Source: Achromobacter spanius
Lineage (GTDB): Bacteria > Pseudomonadota > Gammaproteobacteria > Burkholderiales > Burkholderiaceae_B
Direction of reading: 5' to 3'
NCBI RefSeq assembly: GCF_002812705.1
Contig: NZ_CP025030.1
Coordinates: forward strand, 2,232,001 to 2,296,000
Length of the DNA stretch: 64,000 bases
A program made the translations under genes and the position numbers. Positions 25,130 to 33,686 of the stretch are shown here, in pieces. A model generated the notes under the pieces. It had not been told where the DNA came from. It saw only the letters and a program-made list of their open reading frames with translations, and made no database searches. Position 1 is the stretch's first letter, and the number at the start of each line of letters is the position of its first letter.

Positions 25130-25491
25130 ATGCACGCAGTGGAGTATTGCAGAAACTGCTCCAGGATTCGATCCCTAGTCTACATTTGAGCCGACTCAGG
25201 GCCTTGATAAGCACGGTGCGGAGTGCGATGGCAACGCGAGGGTTGGCACTCAGCGGACTGGCACGCGGACTGCCGACTGGGCAAGCGACACGGCATCGGA
25301 TCAAGCGCGTAGACCGGCTGCTTGGCAACCGTCATCTGCATAGCGAACGCTCCATTTTCTATCAACTGCTGTGCCGCCAGTTCATGGCCGGGACTAAGCG
25401 CCTCGTTATCTTGGTGGATTGGTCCGATTTGAAGGCGGACCGGAGTTGGATGCTGTATCAGGAGATATACAGGGCTGTGTTCGATCGTTAG
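25130..25491 (+). pseudogene. truncated IS4-family transposase remnant
   Basis: The frame from 25147 encodes 114 residues resembling the N-terminus of IS4-type transposases (LSRLRALISTVRSAMATRGL, RIKRVDRLLGNRHLHSER, RLVILVDWSDLKADRSW with the first catalytic Asp in VDWSD). The natural start is probably the ATG at 25130 (MHAV), now separated from the rest by a one-base loss before GAGTATTG. The protein stops after about one third of the usual length and the C-terminal catalytic part is missing, so this is dead transposon debris. Confidence 0.82.
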
Positions 25492-25515
25492 GGTGAGGAG
25501 TTAACGGGGGCTGGG

Positions 25516-25674
25516 ATGCTATTGGCGCCTCCGTGTTCTCTAGAAATACCAGAATTCTAATATGAGTCTACAAGTGCGATTGCGCGCTGCGTAGTATTGG
25601 ATTTGACTGATTTTCAGTGGCTAATTTGCCGTAGAGATGATTTGGACTTGGTAGGGCGCTTTGAGTCCCAATGA
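25516..25674 (+). pseudogene. possible remnant reading frame
   Basis: One frame reads MLLAPPCSLEIPEF, a TAA at 25558-25560, then continues without a stop for 37 codons (LDLTDFQWLICRRDDLDLVGRF). The amino-acid composition is protein-like and the DNA is AT-richer than the flanks, so it may be a decayed small gene of the island. No family is recognised. It could equally be chance. The rest of 25492-25751 shows nothing else. Confidence 0.25.
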
Positions 25675-25751
25675 TCCAGAAACTGTGGGGCTGTGGATAG
25701 ATTGGAAGGGGCGTATCCACAACTCTGACGAGAGCCCCAGTAGTCCCTTTG

Positions 25752-26789
25752 TCAGCGCCCCACCGGCAACCCCGCCACCGCCTCCTTAAAATCCGGAAAC
25801 TCCTTCAAATATTCCGCACTCCCTGCCACCCGCTTCACCACCCTTTCATCCACCGTCAAATTCAGCACCGCCGCGCCATCCCACATTCGCGCCCGCTTCT
25901 TCACATGGATCAGCACTTTCTCCGTGAACTCCTTATACGAGTCATGCGGATGGCACTGGTCATAATCCGTGGACACCCGGTGCGCGATGCCCGCCTCCAG
26001 CCCCACCTGCCTTGCTTTCTCTTGCAACCAAGCCGCCGGCAGCGTCTGCAAACTCCCGTCCCGATACCCACCGCCAATGTCCGAATGCGCGCCGATAAAC
26101 CAGCGCTGCTCTACCGGCCTGTCCGCAGGGCGGGGTTCGGAATTAACCAGCCGCGTCCATAGCGTCGGAAAATACGGCTCGCGATATTCGTTCGTTGCAA
26201 TCGCGTGATAAGCGTGATGGACGTGGTTGCTGAGTTCTGTGTCGTGGAAGTTATAGAACTTGGAAAACCCGGGAAACGAAATGCCGCCGACGGGGATGCC
26301 AAGGCTGCCCACCGTGTCCCAAACACCCACAAAATGCAGGTCGGTATCGCGCGAGAACTGCGTGCGAAACGAAAGCGCTTCGATAGACGACGGATGGCAA
26401 TCGTCGCGATATAGCGCGTAGGCTTCAGCAACGTTGTCGTCAGTGGGGCTTTTAAGCAGCCCGCATTTGCGGACCATGCCGGCCAGGCTGCGGGCGGAAT
26501 ACGCACCACGGCTGAAGCCGAACAAGAAGATGTGGTCGCCGGGTTCCTGGCGTTGGCATAGCCATTGGTAGCCGTGGCGGATGTTGGCGGATAGCCCGGC
26601 GCCGAATGCGCCGCCAACGAATTTGTCGATGGCGGCCCACAGGCCTTGGCCTTGGGTGCCGACGCCTTCGATGTACAGGGTTTCCTGCGTGCTGGTTTCC
26701 GGGGCGGCTTTGTAAAGCTCGTAGGCGTTGGTGCGGTCGTTGGGTTCGTTCCACGTGCCGTCAAAGAAGATGGCCAGATTCTTCATCAT
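25752..26789 (-). CDS. DUF2235 lipase-like protein
   Basis: This 345-residue protein (from the first of two adjacent ATGs, 26789, with GGGAG upstream) belongs to DUF2235, an alpha/beta-hydrolase group that includes Tle1-type phospholipase effectors of type VI secretion. It begins NLAIFFDGTWNEPND. The nucleophile motif is GFSRGAYSARSLAG near residue 92, followed by HFVGVWDTVGSLG with the acid and WFIGAHSDIGGGY with the catalytic His. No VgrG, PAAR or other type VI gene is nearby, so an effector role is only a possibility; many DUF2235 proteins are orphan. There is no signal peptide. Confidence 0.82.
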   Translation of the reverse strand: MMKNLAIFFDGTWNEPNDRTNAYELYKAAPETSTQETLYIEGVGTQGQGLWAAIDKFVGGAFGAGLSANIRHGYQWLCQRQEPGDHIFLFGFSRGAYSARSLAGMVRKCGLLKSPTDDNVAEAYALYRDDCHPSSIEALSFRTQFSRDTDLHFVGVWDTVGSLGIPVGGISFPGFSKFYNFHDTELSNHVHHAYHAIATNEYREPYFPTLWTRLVNSEPRPADRPVEQRWFIGAHSDIGGGYRDGSLQTLPAAWLQEKARQVGLEAGIAHRVSTDYDQCHPHDSYKEFTEKVLIHVKKRARMWDGAAVLNLTVDERVVKRVAGSAEYLKEFPDFKEAVAGLPVGR

Positions 26790-26946
26790 GTTCAGCTCCC
26801 CACAGATCGAGTCTTCCGATACATCTGTTGCTGGCTGGGATGACGCCCGCGTGAGGCAAGCTAGCACGCGGGTTGCGCGTTTGCCGCCTGCGTGGTTTCC
26901 CTGCTGGCGGCATGTACACCGCCTTTTTTACTAACCGACAAGGCAT

Positions 26947-26978
26947 AAAAAAGCCTGCGCCGGGGTGATGGCGCAGGC
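26947..26978 (-). terminator. rho-independent terminator downstream of the P450 gene
   Basis: On the minus strand a perfect 9-bp stem GCCTGCGCC/GGCGCAGGC with an 8-base loop is followed by six T residues. It lies about 107 bases after the P450 stop and before the DUF2235 gene, so it separates the two minus-strand transcripts. Confidence 0.88.
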
Positions 26979-27085
26979 GAATCCCGAAGGCGGGATGGTC
27001 GAACTAGATAATGTGTAGCAATCCGATTCTTGGAGGATGGTATCCGCGTAGAAAGCGGTTGGTAGCGGCAGCGATCAGTTGATCG

Positions 27086-29437
27086 TCACAACTCCAACAC
27101 CACGTTCGCACCGCCACACGAGCGCGAGCAGCACGCCATCATCTTGTTATTCGCGTCACGTTCCGCGCGCGTGAGCACGACGTCGCGGTGGTCGATATTC
27201 CCTTCCAATACGCGCACCTCGCACGATCCGCAAAGGCCTTCTTCGCAATCGCTTTGCACGTCGATATTGGCGCCGCGCAGCGCGGTCAGCAGGGTCTGAT
27301 CCGCCGGCACGTTGATGACGATGCCCGAGTCCTTCAGCATGACTTCAAACGGCTGTTCCTTGGACGGATCCAGCGTGCCCAAGGTGGAATGGAAGTGTTC
27401 GACGCGCAGCGCATCTTCGGGCCATGCGGCGCAACAGGTGGCCAAGCCATCCAGCAAGCCTTGCGGGCCGCACGCATAAATCTGCGTGCCGGCATCCGGC
27501 TGGGACAACAGCGCCGCGTAATTCGCGCGTGTGCCTTCGTCTTTGACGTGGGTGTGCAGGCGGTCGCCGTGCAGCGCCGTAAGTTCGTCCAGCATCGCCA
27601 TGCACGTGCGCGCGCGGCCGCTGTAGTGCAGTTGGTAATCCAGGCCCAGTTCCTTGGCGCGCCGTGCCATGGCGCTGATGGGGGTGATGCCGATGCCGCC
27701 GGCAATCAAGATCAGCTTGTCGGCCGCTTCATTCATGCGGAAGTGATTGCGCGGCCCACGGATGCGCAGGCGTGCGCCGACCACCGCGTTCGCGTGCATC
27801 CACGCGGAACCGCCTCGGCCTTCTGTTTCCTTCAACACGGCGATTTCAAATACACCGGTCTCGGCAGGATCTCCGCACAAGGAGTATTGGCGCGACAGGC
27901 CCGTGTCGCCGCATTCCACGTCGATGTGCGAGCCCGGCGTCCAGCGCGGCAGCGGCTTGCCATCGGGCGACACCAAACGCAGGCGCAGGATGCCGTCAGC
28001 GGCTTCGACCGCGCTTTGCACGACGACGGGCCGCGTGATGGCGTGCGACGAGGGCTCGCCGATGCGCACGGGGTGCTGATCATTCAGCAATGCCGGCGAC
28101 GCCAGTTCCGGGTTCTGCTTCGGGTCCCACTCCACCCACAAGTGCTCCGGCCCGCGAAACGAGGTATTGGGCACATAGGTAAACGACTGCTCCGACAGCT
28201 TCATATGCGGAAGGCGACGCGTGAGTTCTTCCAGGAAGATCTGCATTTCCATGCGGGCCAGGTTCTTGCCCATGCATTGGTGCGAGCCGTAGCCGAAGGT
28301 GAGCTGGTCGCTGGCGTTTTCGCGGCGGATGTCGAAGAGGTCGGCGTCGTTGAACTGGCCTTCGTCGTGGTTGGCGGACGACGTGACGATCAGCAGCTTG
28401 GAGCCTGCCGGGATCGGCACGCCGGCGATCTCGACATCGCGCGTGGCCAGGCGGCGCCACGCGGCGACCGAGCCGTTATGGCGCAGGCATTCTTCGACGG
28501 CGTTGGGAATCAGGTCGGGGTCTTCGCAGATTTCGCGCCAGGCGTCGGGGTGTTGCAGCAGCAGCTTGATGGCGTTGGCCGATGCGTTGGCAGTGGTTTC
28601 GTGGGCGGCGACGATGCCGGCCATCATCATGGAATGCAGGTAGGAATCGGTGACGACATCGGGATGCGTCTGCTGCTTGCGCAAGCCGTATTGCATCCAG
28701 CCGGGGCCGGACGGGTCCTGGCGCATCTTGTCCAGGATCTTGCCGGCCAACTGCCAGAAGTTGCCGACGGCATGCGCCACGGCCACTTGTTCTTCGGGCT
28801 TGGGGCGACCCCAGGTGTTGACGGTGTGCGCGATGGAATATTGGCGCAGCAGCTCCATGTCTTCTTCGGGCACGCCCAGGAAATGCAGCGCCACGGTCAG
28901 CGGCACTTCCCACAGCATCTGGTCGACGAGATCAGCGCGGCCGTCGTTGACGAAGCGGTCGACGTATTCGCGGGTCAGGCGGCGCACCATGGGTTCGTGG
29001 TGCTTCAACTCTTCGGGCGTGAACGGGTCCATCAGCACGCGGCGGCGCGGCATGTGGGCGGGTTCGTCTTCGTTGACCAGCGTGCGGTTCATGGCGTAGC
29101 CGTACGACTCCAGCACGGCGTTGGCCTCGGGGCCGGTGGGGGTGATTTTTTCCAGCGCGATGGACGGGCTGAAGGTGATGTTGTCGCGAAAAATCGCCTT
29201 GATGTCTTCGTAGCGCGTGACCACCCAGTAGCCCAGCTTGGGGCTGTAGAACACGGGTTCCTGCTCGCGCGCCCAGCGCACGTATTCAGGGGGGTCTTGC
29301 TGGTAGCCATCGCCAAAGGGGTCGAACTCGGCCGCGCGGGCGCTGACGGGGCAGCCGGTGGGGCTTTGCATCGCGGCAAGCGCCGCGTGATCGATGGGAC
29401 AGCCCGACGGGCGCGAGGAAGAGGGCGATTGGCTCAT
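27086..29437 (-). CDS. self-sufficient class VII cytochrome P450 (CYP116B/P450RhF-like fusion)
   Basis: This 783-residue protein fuses a P450 to a phthalate-dioxygenase-type reductase, so it needs only NAD(P)H and O2. P450 part (about 30-440): I-helix GIVAAHETTAN, ExxR-type EECLR, and haem-ligand loop FGYGSHQCMGKNLA near residue 395. Reductase part (about 460-783): FMN site RQYSLCG, pyridine-nucleotide motif IAGGIGITPISAMARR, YACGPQGLLDGL, and a plant-type 2Fe-2S cluster in DCEEGLCGSCEVRV with a distant Cys. The ATG at 29437 (MSQSPSSS) follows GGAAAG. It lies downstream of a Bug receptor on the same strand and faces an IclR regulator, suggesting catabolic monooxygenation of an imported carboxylate or aromatic. 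The substrate is unknown. Confidence 0.93.
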   Translation of the reverse strand: MSQSPSSSRPSGCPIDHAALAAMQSPTGCPVSARAAEFDPFGDGYQQDPPEYVRWAREQEPVFYSPKLGYWVVTRYEDIKAIFRDNITFSPSIALEKITPTGPEANAVLESYGYAMNRTLVNEDEPAHMPRRRVLMDPFTPEELKHHEPMVRRLTREYVDRFVNDGRADLVDQMLWEVPLTVALHFLGVPEEDMELLRQYSIAHTVNTWGRPKPEEQVAVAHAVGNFWQLAGKILDKMRQDPSGPGWMQYGLRKQQTHPDVVTDSYLHSMMMAGIVAAHETTANASANAIKLLLQHPDAWREICEDPDLIPNAVEECLRHNGSVAAWRRLATRDVEIAGVPIPAGSKLLIVTSSANHDEGQFNDADLFDIRRENASDQLTFGYGSHQCMGKNLARMEMQIFLEELTRRLPHMKLSEQSFTYVPNTSFRGPEHLWVEWDPKQNPELASPALLNDQHPVRIGEPSSHAITRPVVVQSAVEAADGILRLRLVSPDGKPLPRWTPGSHIDVECGDTGLSRQYSLCGDPAETGVFEIAVLKETEGRGGSAWMHANAVVGARLRIRGPRNHFRMNEAADKLILIAGGIGITPISAMARRAKELGLDYQLHYSGRARTCMAMLDELTALHGDRLHTHVKDEGTRANYAALLSQPDAGTQIYACGPQGLLDGLATCCAAWPEDALRVEHFHSTLGTLDPSKEQPFEVMLKDSGIVINVPADQTLLTALRGANIDVQSDCEEGLCGSCEVRVLEGNIDHRDVVLTRAERDANNKMMACCSRSCGGANVVLEL

Positions 29438-29509
29438 GATGCTTTCCGTGTATTCGTGATGCATCGGCCTGCCGCGTGGGCGGCAGGCCGCGGGTGGTGA
29501 TGGCAGCGC

Positions 29510-30511
29510 TTAGTCCAGCGTAATCTTCAAATCCGTGATCAGCTTCTGCCAGCGGGCGCGTTCGCCCTTCAACATCTCGGCGTATTCAGCGGGCGTGTTG
29601 CCGACCGGCTCGATGCCGAAGTCGACCAGGCGCTTGCGCGTGGCCGGGTCGTTGATGGTGGCCACCACCTGCTTGTTCAGCGCGTCGATGACGGCGGGCG
29701 GCGTGCCGGCCGGCACCACCACGCCCACTTGCGCGGACGCTTCGACGTTCTTCAGGCCGATCTCTGCGAACGTGGGCACGTCGGGCAGTTGCGGCAGGCG
29801 GGTCGGGTTGGCCACGGCCAGCGCGCGCACCTTGCCGCCGTTGATGAAGCCGGCGCCGGCTGCCAGGTCGACCATCATGGCGGGGATCTGGCCGCCCGCC
29901 ACGTCCGCCAGCGCGGGCGATGCGCCGCGATACGGCACGTGGGTCATGGTCAGGCCGCTTTCGACTTTCAGCAGTTCCATGGCCAGATGGTGCGGGCTGC
30001 CCGCGCCGGCGGAACCGTAGTCCAGACCTTCCTTGCGCGACTTGGCCTCGGCCAGGAATTCCTGCACGGTGTTGACCTTCATGGACGGGCCAACCACCAG
30101 AATCATCGGAAAGCGGCCCATCAGCGTGACGGGCGCCAAGTCCTTGACGGGGTCATACGACAGCTTCTTGTACAGCGCGGGGTTGAACACCAGTGTGCCG
30201 TTGTCGGCGGACAGCATGGTGTAGCCGTCAGCGGGCGAGCGCGCGGTTTCGGATGCCGCGATGGCGGTGTTGCCACCCGGCTTGTTCTCGATCACAACCG
30301 GTTGGCCCATGCGACCCGACAGGCCCTGGCCGATGCTGCGCGCCAGAAAGTCGGAGCCGCCGCCTGCCGCGTAGGGCACGACCCAGCGCACGGGCTTGGA
30401 CGGGTAGTTGGCAGGCGCCTGTTGGGCGAAAGCGTTGGCACAGGCCAGCAAGGGCAGGGCCAGCAGGCCGGCCAGGAAAGTGCGTTTCAGGGGGCGATTC
30501 AGGGTGCGCAT
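29510..30511 (-). CDS. Bug-family tricarboxylate transporter receptor
   Basis: This complete 333-residue periplasmic receptor has a signal peptide ending near CANAFAQQ, then YPSKPVRWVVPYAAGGGSDFLAR, VVIENKPGGN, the central YGSAGAGSPHHLAMELL and the MTHVPYRGASPALADV hinge region, all hallmarks of Bug proteins. It precedes the P450 gene by about 72 bases on the same strand, so the two probably share a transcript started in the IclR-controlled intergenic region. The receptor would supply or sense the P450 substrate. Confidence 0.92.
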   Translation of the reverse strand: MRTLNRPLKRTFLAGLLALPLLACANAFAQQAPANYPSKPVRWVVPYAAGGGSDFLARSIGQGLSGRMGQPVVIENKPGGNTAIAASETARSPADGYTMLSADNGTLVFNPALYKKLSYDPVKDLAPVTLMGRFPMILVVGPSMKVNTVQEFLAEAKSRKEGLDYGSAGAGSPHHLAMELLKVESGLTMTHVPYRGASPALADVAGGQIPAMMVDLAAGAGFINGGKVRALAVANPTRLPQLPDVPTFAEIGLKNVEASAQVGVVVPAGTPPAVIDALNKQVVATINDPATRKRLVDFGIEPVGNTPAEYAEMLKGERARWQKLITDLKITLD

Positions 30512-30554
30512 CGGCTGTCTCCATTTCGGGATGACCTGATGGCATCCCTTCTTT

Positions 30555-30580
30555 TGCGTAAATCATATACGCAATGCGTA
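30555..30580. promoter_or_regulatory. IclR-type operator with three TACGCA half-sites
   Basis: Half-sites TGCGTA (30555-30560), TACGCA (30568-30573) and TGCGTA (30575-30580) form two overlapping inverted repeats, TGCGTA-N7-TACGCA and TACGCA-A-TGCGTA. They lie in the divergent region between the Bug/P450 genes and the IclR gene. This is the place and type of symmetry expected for an IclR operator; binding is inferred. Confidence 0.65.
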
Positions 30581-30663
30581 ATTTTTCAAGAGGGGTTAAC
30601 CTTGGAGCCGATTTCGCGGCGCGTCGTCGTCCGCGCACCCTATTTGCAGGAAGTGCATCCGCT

Positions 30664-31575
30664 ATGAGTCCCCCCAAGCCGTCGACCAAGACGTCCACGA
30701 AGTCGCCCAATAAAGGGGCCACTGCCGCGTCCCCCAAAGCGTCCACGACAGCGACCGTCCCGACCCCCGAACTGGACTCCGCTGACCGCCCGCGCGAACG
30801 CCGCCAGCGGGTGCAGGCCGCCGAAACCGGCATGCTGGTGCTGAAAGGGCTGGCTCGGATGGGCGGCCGCGCAAGCCTGACCGCGCTGGCCGCGCACGTG
30901 GATGAAAGCCCCGCCAAGGTGCACCGCTATCTGATGAGCCTGATTGCCGAGGGGCTGGTGGACCAGGAAGTCGCCACCCAGCAGTACCACCTGGGCCTGG
31001 AAGCGCTGATGGTCGGCGTGGCCGCCATGCGCCAGGCCGACCCCTTGCGCATCAGCGAACCGGTGCTGATCCGCCTGCGTGAAAGCCTGGCGGTCACGTG
31101 CTTTATCGCCGTCATGGGCAACAAGGGGCCGACCATTGTTCGCTTCGAGGAACCGGCGTTGCCCGTCACGGTGAACGTGCGCGTGGGCTCGGTGCTGTCG
31201 ATGCTGTGGTCCGCCACCGGCCGCGCGTTTTTGGGGGCCTTGGACGAGGCGCCGATTCAGCAGATGGCGCTAGCCGAACTGGCCGAGTCGCCGGACGATC
31301 TGCGTGCCTTGCTGGATCGCGACGATCCCATCGGCGGGCTGCGGCGCCAGGTGCGCGCGGCCGGGTGCGCCACGGTGAAAGACACAAACCTGCGCGGGAT
31401 CAGCGCGGTGTCGGCGCCTTTGTATGACCACACGGGCCGCCCCTGCGCGGTGCTGACCGCGCTGGGCGCGACGGGCGGCTTCGATGTGTCGGCAGACGGC
31501 AAGATCGTGGCGGCGGTGAAAAAAGAAGCGGCGGCGGCTAGCGCGGCGCTGGGGTACGTGGGGGAGAGCGCATGA
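30664..31575 (+). CDS. IclR-family transcriptional regulator
   Basis: Starting at the ATG at 30664 (MSPPKPS), the product has 303 residues. A basic, Thr/Ser/Lys-rich N-terminal arm of about 50 residues precedes the winged helix (AETGMLVLKGLARMGGRASLTALAAHVDESPAKVHRYLMSLIAEGLV), and the IclR effector domain follows (ADPLRISEPVLIRLRE, GRAFLGALDE, GISAVSAPLYDHTGRPCAVLTALG). The arm is longer than usual; a start further upstream at 30574 would extend it but overlaps the operator. It is divergent from the Bug/P450 pair, its likely target, and overlaps the nucleosidase gene by 4 bases. Confidence 0.88.
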   Translation: MSPPKPSTKTSTKSPNKGATAASPKASTTATVPTPELDSADRPRERRQRVQAAETGMLVLKGLARMGGRASLTALAAHVDESPAKVHRYLMSLIAEGLVDQEVATQQYHLGLEALMVGVAAMRQADPLRISEPVLIRLRESLAVTCFIAVMGNKGPTIVRFEEPALPVTVNVRVGSVLSMLWSATGRAFLGALDEAPIQQMALAELAESPDDLRALLDRDDPIGGLRRQVRAAGCATVKDTNLRGISAVSAPLYDHTGRPCAVLTALGATGGFDVSADGKIVAAVKKEAAAASAALGYVGESA

Positions 31576-32330
31576 AACGCCTCGCCATCCTGGGCGCCTT
31601 GCATGAAGAAATCGCCGACCTGCTGGCCGCGATGGAACCCGGCGCTACCGTCCACCGAATCGCCATGCGCGATTTTCATGTGGGCACGTTGTGGGGCACG
31701 CCCTGCGTGATCGCGTTAAGCCGCATCGGCAAGGTGGCGGCATCCGCCACGGCGTCGATCGTCATCCGGGAATTTGATGTGTCGCGCGTGGTCTTCACCG
31801 GTTTGGCGGGCGGGTTGCACGCGGACGTGGAGGTGGGCGACGTGGTCGTGGCCAGCACCTTGATGCAGCACGACATGGACGCGCGTCCGCTGTTTGATCA
31901 GCACGAGATCCCCTTGTTGGGGCGGGTGTGTTTTGACACGGACGCCGGCTTGAGCAAGCTGCTGCGAGACAGCGCGGAGACCTTCACCCAAGCGTTTACG
32001 CACGCGAGCCCGGGGGCTGCCACGCAGGCGATGCCCACCGTCCACCACGGCCTGATCGCAACCGGCGACCGGTTCGTCAGCCACAACGACGAGGCCCAGG
32101 TACTGCGCAAGCGCCTGCCCACTGCTTTGTGCGTGGAAATGGAAGGCGCGGCGATGGCGCAGGTCTGCTATGAATTCGGCGTGCCCTTCGCGGTGCTGCG
32201 CGTGATATCCGACCGCGCCGACCATGCCGCCAAGACCGACTTCACCGCGTTCCTGGAAAACGTTGCGCGCGTCTACTCCGCCGGCATTCTGTCGCCGCTG
32301 CTGAAATCGGGTGCCTTGCTGGACGGCTAG
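31572..32330 (+). CDS. 5'-methylthioadenosine/S-adenosylhomocysteine nucleosidase-like protein
   Basis: This 252-residue phosphorylase-superfamily protein resembles MTA/SAH nucleosidase. It begins MKRLAILGALHEEIADLLAAM (MTAN-like LGAxxEE), has GKVAASATASIVIREF and VFTGLAGGL, and near the C-terminus CVEMEGAAMAQVCYEFGVPFAVLRVISDRAD, which carries the ME ribose-binding pair and the catalytic Asp. It is translationally coupled to the IclR regulator (ATGA). The enzyme recycles or clears thioether nucleosides. Linkage to a P450/IclR cluster is unusual, so it may have a related nucleoside substrate. Confidence 0.8.
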   Translation: MKRLAILGALHEEIADLLAAMEPGATVHRIAMRDFHVGTLWGTPCVIALSRIGKVAASATASIVIREFDVSRVVFTGLAGGLHADVEVGDVVVASTLMQHDMDARPLFDQHEIPLLGRVCFDTDAGLSKLLRDSAETFTQAFTHASPGAATQAMPTVHHGLIATGDRFVSHNDEAQVLRKRLPTALCVEMEGAAMAQVCYEFGVPFAVLRVISDRADHAAKTDFTAFLENVARVYSAGILSPLLKSGALLDG

Positions 32331-32339
32331 GGCTTCTGC

Positions 32340-33686
32340 TCAAGCCGGTGTGGATGACTGGCGACCCTGGCCCGGTTTCAACCGCAACTCCACCGACAGC
32401 CCCCCGCCTTCCCGCTCGCTTAACGTCAGCGTGCCGCCCACCACATCCGCCAACTGCTGCGCGATGGCCAGGCCCAGCCCGGTGCCCCCGGTATCGCGGT
32501 TGCGCGAACTTTCCAGGCGATAGAAGGGTTGCAGCACGGCGGCGCGCTCGTGTTCGGGAATGCCGGGGCCGCGGTCCAGTACAAAGATCGACACCGCCGT
32601 GTCGCCATGCACCGCCACGTCCACTTCAGCCGCGCCCGCGAACTTCAGCGCGTTGTCGATCAAGTTGCCCAGAATCCGCCGCAGCGCATGCGGGCGCGTC
32701 ATCAGCGGCCCGGCGTGGTCACCGCTCAAGCTGACGGGCTTGCCCGTGTCTTGATAGTCATAGACCAGGCTTTCCAGAAACGCATGCAGGTCCACGCGCG
32801 CGGGCGTTTCAACTTTGCCGTGCGCACTGCGCGCGTAGTCGATGCCTTCGCGCACCAGCCTTTCCACTTCGTTCAGGTCCTGCGCCAGCTTGTCGCGGTC
32901 GTCCGAGGCGTCCATGAACTCGGTGCGCAGTTTCATCCGCGTGATGGGTGTTTGCAGGTCGTGCGAGATGGCGCCCAGTATCTGCATGCGCTCGGCCACG
33001 TGGGCGGCGATGCGGGCCTGCATGGCGTTGAACGCGGTGGCGGCGTGCGCCACTTCGGCCGGGCCGCCTTCTTCCAGCAAGGGGCTCTTGGCGTTCGGGT
33101 CCAGCGTCTCGGCGGCATGGGCCAGGCGCGTCAGCGGCCGCACGGCAAGCCGCACGGCCAGCCACGCGCACACGATCAACAGCACCAACTGCACCGCCAG
33201 CACCACCAGCAGCCATGGCTCGGGGCGCATTGACGACAGATGGATATCCAGCACTACGGGTTGCCCATCGGACAGCACGACGCGCGCCTGGATATGCCGG
33301 GGGTCATTCGCCATGGCGCGTATGGTCAGCGGGCGCGCGCTGCCCAGCGCCGCTTCGATGGCGCTGGCGGCATTGCGCGCGACGTCCAGCCGCAAGGGTT
33401 GATCGGCCTGTCCGGCACCCAGCAGGTACTGGCGGTTGCCGCTGGACAGGCGCGGCAGCCAGGCCGCGCGTTCGTCGGCGGGCAGGCGGTCCAGCACGTC
33501 CATGGCGATGGCGACGTCGCGTTCCAGGTCGCCCAGCATCATGCTCTTGGTGGTGTTGTAGCGTTCGTAGAACAGCGAGGCGAACGACAGGCCATACGCC
33601 AGCACCAGGCCTATCAGGAAAATCAGGAACAGCCGTGCGACCAGGGTGCCGGGCCAGGCGGAACGTGGGCGGGCGGCGGGGTTCAC
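32340..33686 (-). CDS. sensor histidine kinase, EnvZ-type
   Basis: This 448-residue membrane kinase has a first membrane segment (LFLIFLIGLVLAYGLSFASLF), a periplasmic sensor of about 130 residues, a second segment (LLVVLAVQLVLLIVCAWLAV), and a HAMP-like linker. The dimerisation His is in GAISHDLQTPITRMK. The ATPase boxes are GNLIDNALKFA, LDRGPGIPEHE and GTGLGLAIAQQLA. It overlaps its response regulator by 4 bases and is co-transcribed downstream of it. The signal is unknown; osmotic or envelope stress is typical of the subfamily but not shown here. Confidence 0.92.
   Translation of the reverse strand: MNPAARPRSAWPGTLVARLFLIFLIGLVLAYGLSFASLFYERYNTTKSMMLGDLERDVAIAMDVLDRLPADERAAWLPRLSSGNRQYLLGAGQADQPLRLDVARNAASAIEAALGSARPLTIRAMANDPRHIQARVVLSDGQPVVLDIHLSSMRPEPWLLVVLAVQLVLLIVCAWLAVRLAVRPLTRLAHAAETLDPNAKSPLLEEGGPAEVAHAATAFNAMQARIAAHVAERMQILGAISHDLQTPITRMKLRTEFMDASDDRDKLAQDLNEVERLVREGIDYARSAHGKVETPARVDLHAFLESLVYDYQDTGKPVSLSGDHAGPLMTRPHALRRILGNLIDNALKFAGAAEVDVAVHGDTAVSIFVLDRGPGIPEHERAAVLQPFYRLESSRNRDTGGTGLGLAIAQQLADVVGGTLTLSEREGGGLSVELRLKPGQGRQSSTPA

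Noticed and set aside
27188..29500. 770-codon plus-strand frame opposite the P450 fusion
   Set aside because: The minus strand shows every P450 and reductase motif. The plus frame has no family features.
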